A DNA stretch of 64,000 nucleotides from assembly GCA_029964075.1 (NCBI GenBank), contig CM057142.1, forward strand, positions 635,770 to 699,769, in the 5' to 3' direction. Of the stretch, positions 59,948 through 64,000 are shown piece after piece. Under the pieces are notes generated by a model. The model worked only from the letters and a program-made list of their open reading frames with translations, was not told the origin of the DNA and ran no database searches. The DNA is from Patiria pectinifera. Its lineage: Eukaryota > Echinodermata > Asteroidea > Valvatida > Asterinidae. Position 1 is the first letter of the stretch; each line of letters opens with the position of its first letter. The translations under genes and the position numbers were made by a program.

Positions 59948-60225
59948 CAAGTGTTGTATTTGAGTCCATCACAAGTCCTTCCAAAAAGTCAGTCACATGT
60001 AACGGAATGAACAATGACAAAGGAATGTTTTTGTAACAGTTCGTTTGAATAGCTAGTGACTTGACTTGAGACTGACGGACTTGTGATGGACTTGTGATGG
60101 ACATGTGATGGACATGTGATGGACATGTGATGGACATGTGATGGACATGTGATGGACATGTGATGGACATGTGATGGACTTGTGATGGGCCTGCAAGGAC
60201 TTGCAGGGACTCAAATACAACACTG
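59948..60225. mobile_element. Short hAT-like element containing a 12-bp minisatellite
   Basis: Starts CAAGTGTTGTATTTGAGTCC and ends GGACTCAAATACAACACTG. Exact 8-bp duplication TGTAAATG at 59940-59947 and 60226-60233. One arm carries about nine units of GATGGACATGTG (60085-60190). Its termini resemble those of the element at 23875-26282. Confidence 0.93.
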
Positions 60226-63200
60226 TGTAAATGTTACCTAATAAGAAAAGAAAACATTTAACTTGGCCTATAAATGTGGGCACAAACAGTGGTCTTTACT
60301 GATGTATTCCACGCTTCTTGGCAGTGCCATTGCAAAGCCCATCGGGAGTCCATCAAAAGTCAGTTGCAGATTTTGTTTCAAATCAAGCCATAAGTTTTTG
60401 AGACGAATTGGTAAAAAAAAAGTAGGCCTACATGTATTCTTTGTTTGTCATTACTTGTAACCAGACTTGGGAGTTGACTCGTGATTTACTTGTGACTGAA
60501 CTTGTAATGGATTTGTGATGGGCTGAACTGTAGCACTGTTTTTTTTCTGGTATAGATTTTGTACTCTTGAGCCAATTTGAAATTAAGCCAGTAGATCAGT
60601 GCAATTTATTTTCACTTTTCATTCCATAAAAAGCCACTAATTATGTAGGCAATTATTTGATGAAAAGAACTGTTAAGAATTCTGACTCTGATAGTTAAAA
60701 AAAACCTAGTTTTAAAAAACTGCGTGAGATTTTAACTGAAAAAATCTGTCACTCTGTGTACATTTTAGCCCTACCCCGCCCTCCCGGCTTCCTTCTCACT
60801 CCCCGTGTTTCCTCCTATTCGGCTACTCTGACGACGAGGATAATTTACTGATTGATCTACTGTCCCATGGTGCAATGCCAAATACCTAGTGGACACTACC
60901 CAGGCCGTGGTAGGAGTCCCTATAATGACTACATTAAGCAACACATCCAAGCATGTGATTGGAGTCACGAAGTGATTTATCCCCCCAGTAACTTCAAGTC
61001 CACCCTTGTGCTGTCCCCCTCTCTCTACCCCCTCTTCCATCTCCCCCCCCCTCCCCATTTGCCCAAGTTGCCATCACCTGATCCATCTAGAGCCCAACCC
61101 CTAGGGAGTTCTTAATCAAGAGTAATAAGCGTAACATGCTCCAGATCGAGGGGTCATGGTAGCTGGCAACATTCCAGTTCAGGGGGCCAATTTTGATTGT
61201 TTTGGAAGGGGGAGGGGGGTAGGTGGGCTGCCACTCGTTTCCGAAATAAAGTGATCAGTACACGTCAGCAGAATTTAGCTGAAATTTGCCAACAGGAAAG
61301 CCTTTGCTAGAGACAAGTGCACCTTGTAGTGTCATCAATCATGGTAGTTGAGATATGAAATGAGGGGATTTTTCCAGGCTCACAAATATCAGCCTGGTGA
61401 TGCTTTATTTTTTGCTTTTAAACTGTAAACTACTGTGATCAGAGTTGTCCTTTTATCCTAAGAGGCTGACAGATTTGCAGTCACTGAATCCCGCCACACA
61501 CCTTTCTGATTCTACCCGTTCACCACATCATTGGTGTGTGCTGAAAAATTGGACCAATCTGAACGTACACCGGGCGACCGCATGAAATCAAACATGTTTG
61601 ATTTATTCTCATCCGATCTCACGGGATCCGATGTCACGGGATCCGATGTCATGTCACCAGAAAGGTGTGCGGGCAGCATTCCGATTTCACTGGACGCGAT
61701 ATTTATGTTAACTAATCAGATGTACAAAGGGAATTACTTGATTCAAAATGGCAGCCCCCATAGAAACAGACGTTAAATGGACAAATTCACTACGAAACCC
61801 TTCCTCATAACGCAATTCAGCCTCGAGGTTGGAAAGCCCTTAGCCTTATTCGTCTCTGCAACTAATGTTTGGTCCGTATCCAACAATCACGTGAGGCTCG
61901 TTGGCTGTATCTCCTTAAAATTATCGAGTTAAACAAAACCAGTTGTTGGAAATGAACAGCTGCCATTTTGTCATCATGTGACTGGCCATCTTGTTATTTA
62001 ATTGTAGAACGGAACCGGGCATGAGTGTGGGTCGGTCTAACCTCATTGGTGAAAAATTGTACCGGTGAACCGGTAAAATCAGAAAGGTGTGCAACAGGCT
62101 TTATGACTAAGCCTGGCTCTTGTTGGCTGGTGAAGAGAGCCGTGCAGTGGATCAGATGGGATCCCCCCTTCCCTTCTCCCCGCATTCAGTGAATCAATTG
62201 ACTAGCATTTTGTGTTCTCTAGGACTAGCTTTACTGAGCTTTTCTTGCCCTCTATACATGCTATCTACATACTGTTAGTTTGCACTGGTGATAGGTATGC
62301 ATAATAGTTTGTAACTGCATGCATCCAAACCCATGTACCAGTGATGAATTTGATGTGCATTGCAACCCAGCTTACTACCCATTTCAGCATTTTCAAGTTG
62401 TGCAGAAATGCCAATGTTGAACCACATCGCACCGGGTTTACTTTTGCCGGAAATTTGGAAATTTTCGACAGGCAATATTTCCCAGCCAACTTCTGATATT
62501 CAGCCAAACGCCTCAAATACTGATTCACAAGAGTGATTTCAACAGTATTAGTAAGATATTTCTTGCCAAAACCTCATGTGTTTCATTACTCTGGGGTGTG
62601 CACTGGAGCGTAAATTGTACAAAAATAGGCCGTGCACAACGGTCAGCACACGGTCCGCCTCCACAGACTACATGGTATCAACCTTACCATGTATGTAGAC
62701 CTGACAACAAAACAGGTCCACATAATGCAGGTTGTGTGAACCTTATGTAGACTAAGCCAGGCCCACATAAGGTTTCCCCCTCTCTGGAAAACAGGTTTTG
62801 ATCCAACTGCATGTTTTGTTGGAATCTGTTGGAGTGTTAATTATGCTTTACATAGGGTCAGGCATATACCACCATAATCAGCGTCCAACAGTTTGGGTGT
62901 TGAGTTACCATAATGATGTTGGATTTTGCAAGAGTGAGGAAGGTTCCTAGTAGATCCCAGAAGAATTACCTGCCATTAACAATCATGGCTGTCTGTAGGA
63001 ATAGACCCCTCTAATCTTCCTAGGAAAATTACAACTGCGTATTCAACGCCATCATGTGCGTGTGTGCGCAGTGTGCAAAATGTTCTAAACACGCCTGCGT
63101 GTTGCTCGAAATATCTATGAAACACTGCACAGTTGATGCGCATCGAAGAAATTTACTCCAAAAATGCCGATGCACGTGGCAATCTGTAGGCAGTGACGTC

Positions 63201-64000
63201 ATTTGTGAGAGATCTTTTTGTTCAATTTTTGACCGCATCTGGAGATGTTCAAAGATTTTTCCCCTAGAGTCTGAGGGTGCCCTTTAGAGGCTCAATAACG
63301 AACGCCCCATTGATGAGGAGTGTTGGGAAACATAGTAACCACAGACACCATGGACGGAGCATGGCAGGGGGTCTAGAAAGTTCCAACTGGCAGTCTATCC
63401 AGCTTCTTAAGAGGGTCCAGATTGAGGGAGAAATGCTCCTTCAAGGGGAAATCGGAGGGATGTGGCAACATCCTCTCAGTGACTGGCTATGTTCCTCTTG
63501 GAAATGTCAGTCGGTATCCCGCTGGGAGGGGACAGTGATGGTCTGTCTCCTGTTGTGAACGAAAAACTGCAGTGAACATGAGGTTTACAAAAAATGCTGA
63601 CCCATAGTCTGCCGGCCTTTGCTACTTAAATGTTATTGGTTAATGAAAAGAGTAGGTGGTTTTCCTGTGCAAAAGTTTCCCAGAAATTGGTGAACAGGCT
63701 TTAATTACCGCCCTAATAAATCGTTGTTTCCCGCCTATTAATAATCCCTTCAAGTTGAAGGCCTTCAGTGCCTTACTCTGAAAGAAAAATCTGGTGATTG
63801 CTCGAGGGTGAGCTATATTTATTGAAACTTGGGAATTCCTTGAGTATCTGAGCATGGTGTTTATAGCGTTTTGCTTGGCTGTGGTTTGTCAATGTGCCCC
63901 TCATAAGCCTATTAATAGACTCTGTCTACTTTAACCAAAGGCCATGAAATAAATACGTCACAAAAATGGGAGATGGTTTGTCAAGAATTTCTCAAAACTT

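Larger units (their letters stand above)
58590..64000. other. Intron 14 of the WDR27-like gene (continues past the window)
   Basis: No further WD-repeat exon is recognisable. It contains a reverse SINE (59590-59800), a hAT-like element (59948-60225), GATGTCACGGGATCC repeats at 61615-61650 and a GAACCGGAAG-type hairpin near 59103. The 87-codon frame at 60852-61115 has no domain. Confidence 0.5.

Noticed and set aside
60852..61115. Possible additional WDR27 exon
   Set aside because: The frame lacks WD-repeat residues and fitting splice phases, and is proline-rich low-complexity sequence.

Overview
This is an animal (eukaryotic) genomic window, probably from a marine invertebrate deuterostome such as an echinoderm, hemichordate or cephalochordate. 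Three things suggest this: a long spliced WDR27-like gene, a very high load of animal-type transposons (hAT, MULE-like, piggyBac-like, pogo-like, BEL/Pao, LINE, tRNA-derived SINEs, foldback elements), and many TAGGCCTA-type palindromes. The genus cannot be read from the sequence.

Layout. Positions 1-2105 and 18898-21617 are two copies of a segment carrying an intronless minus-strand gene. It encodes a 410-residue protein with a ubiquitin-like domain followed by a C-terminal domain that I infer to be ADP-ribosyltransferase (PARP)-like. Positions 5433-11930 are a tandem duplication of a C-type lectin locus. One lectin copy is intact (10400-10963). The other (7190-8403) has lost its start codon and is split by a 5'-truncated LINE. 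Each repeat unit also carries a short lectin-derived relic. Positions 11900-18900 and 20990-39500 are almost entirely repeats. They include several foldback elements whose arms are built of short tandem repeats, nested up to three deep around 22.3-26.4 kb, and a decayed BEL/Pao retrotransposon at 27.3-30.6 kb. Positions 39565-58589 hold fourteen plus-strand exons of a WDR27-like WD-repeat gene. Its introns contain hAT, MITE, SINE and pogo-like insertions, and its 3' end lies beyond the window. Positions 58590-64000 are intron with further repeats.

The most unusual material is a set of elements with hAT-like 8-bp target duplications or foldback structure whose arms are minisatellites, a different one in each element: 16-bp units, a 53-bp GGATGACGACATCC unit, a 123-bp CCCATATGGG higher-order unit, GGCCTCGG, GACTTG and GATGGACATGTG. 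They recall the modular TU foldback transposons described in sea urchin. Exact target-site duplications, read directly from the sequence, define many element boundaries and give a relative order of insertion. The host genes have no evident shared pathway. The lectin and the ubiquitin-like proteins are plausible members of expanded immune-type families, but that is inference.
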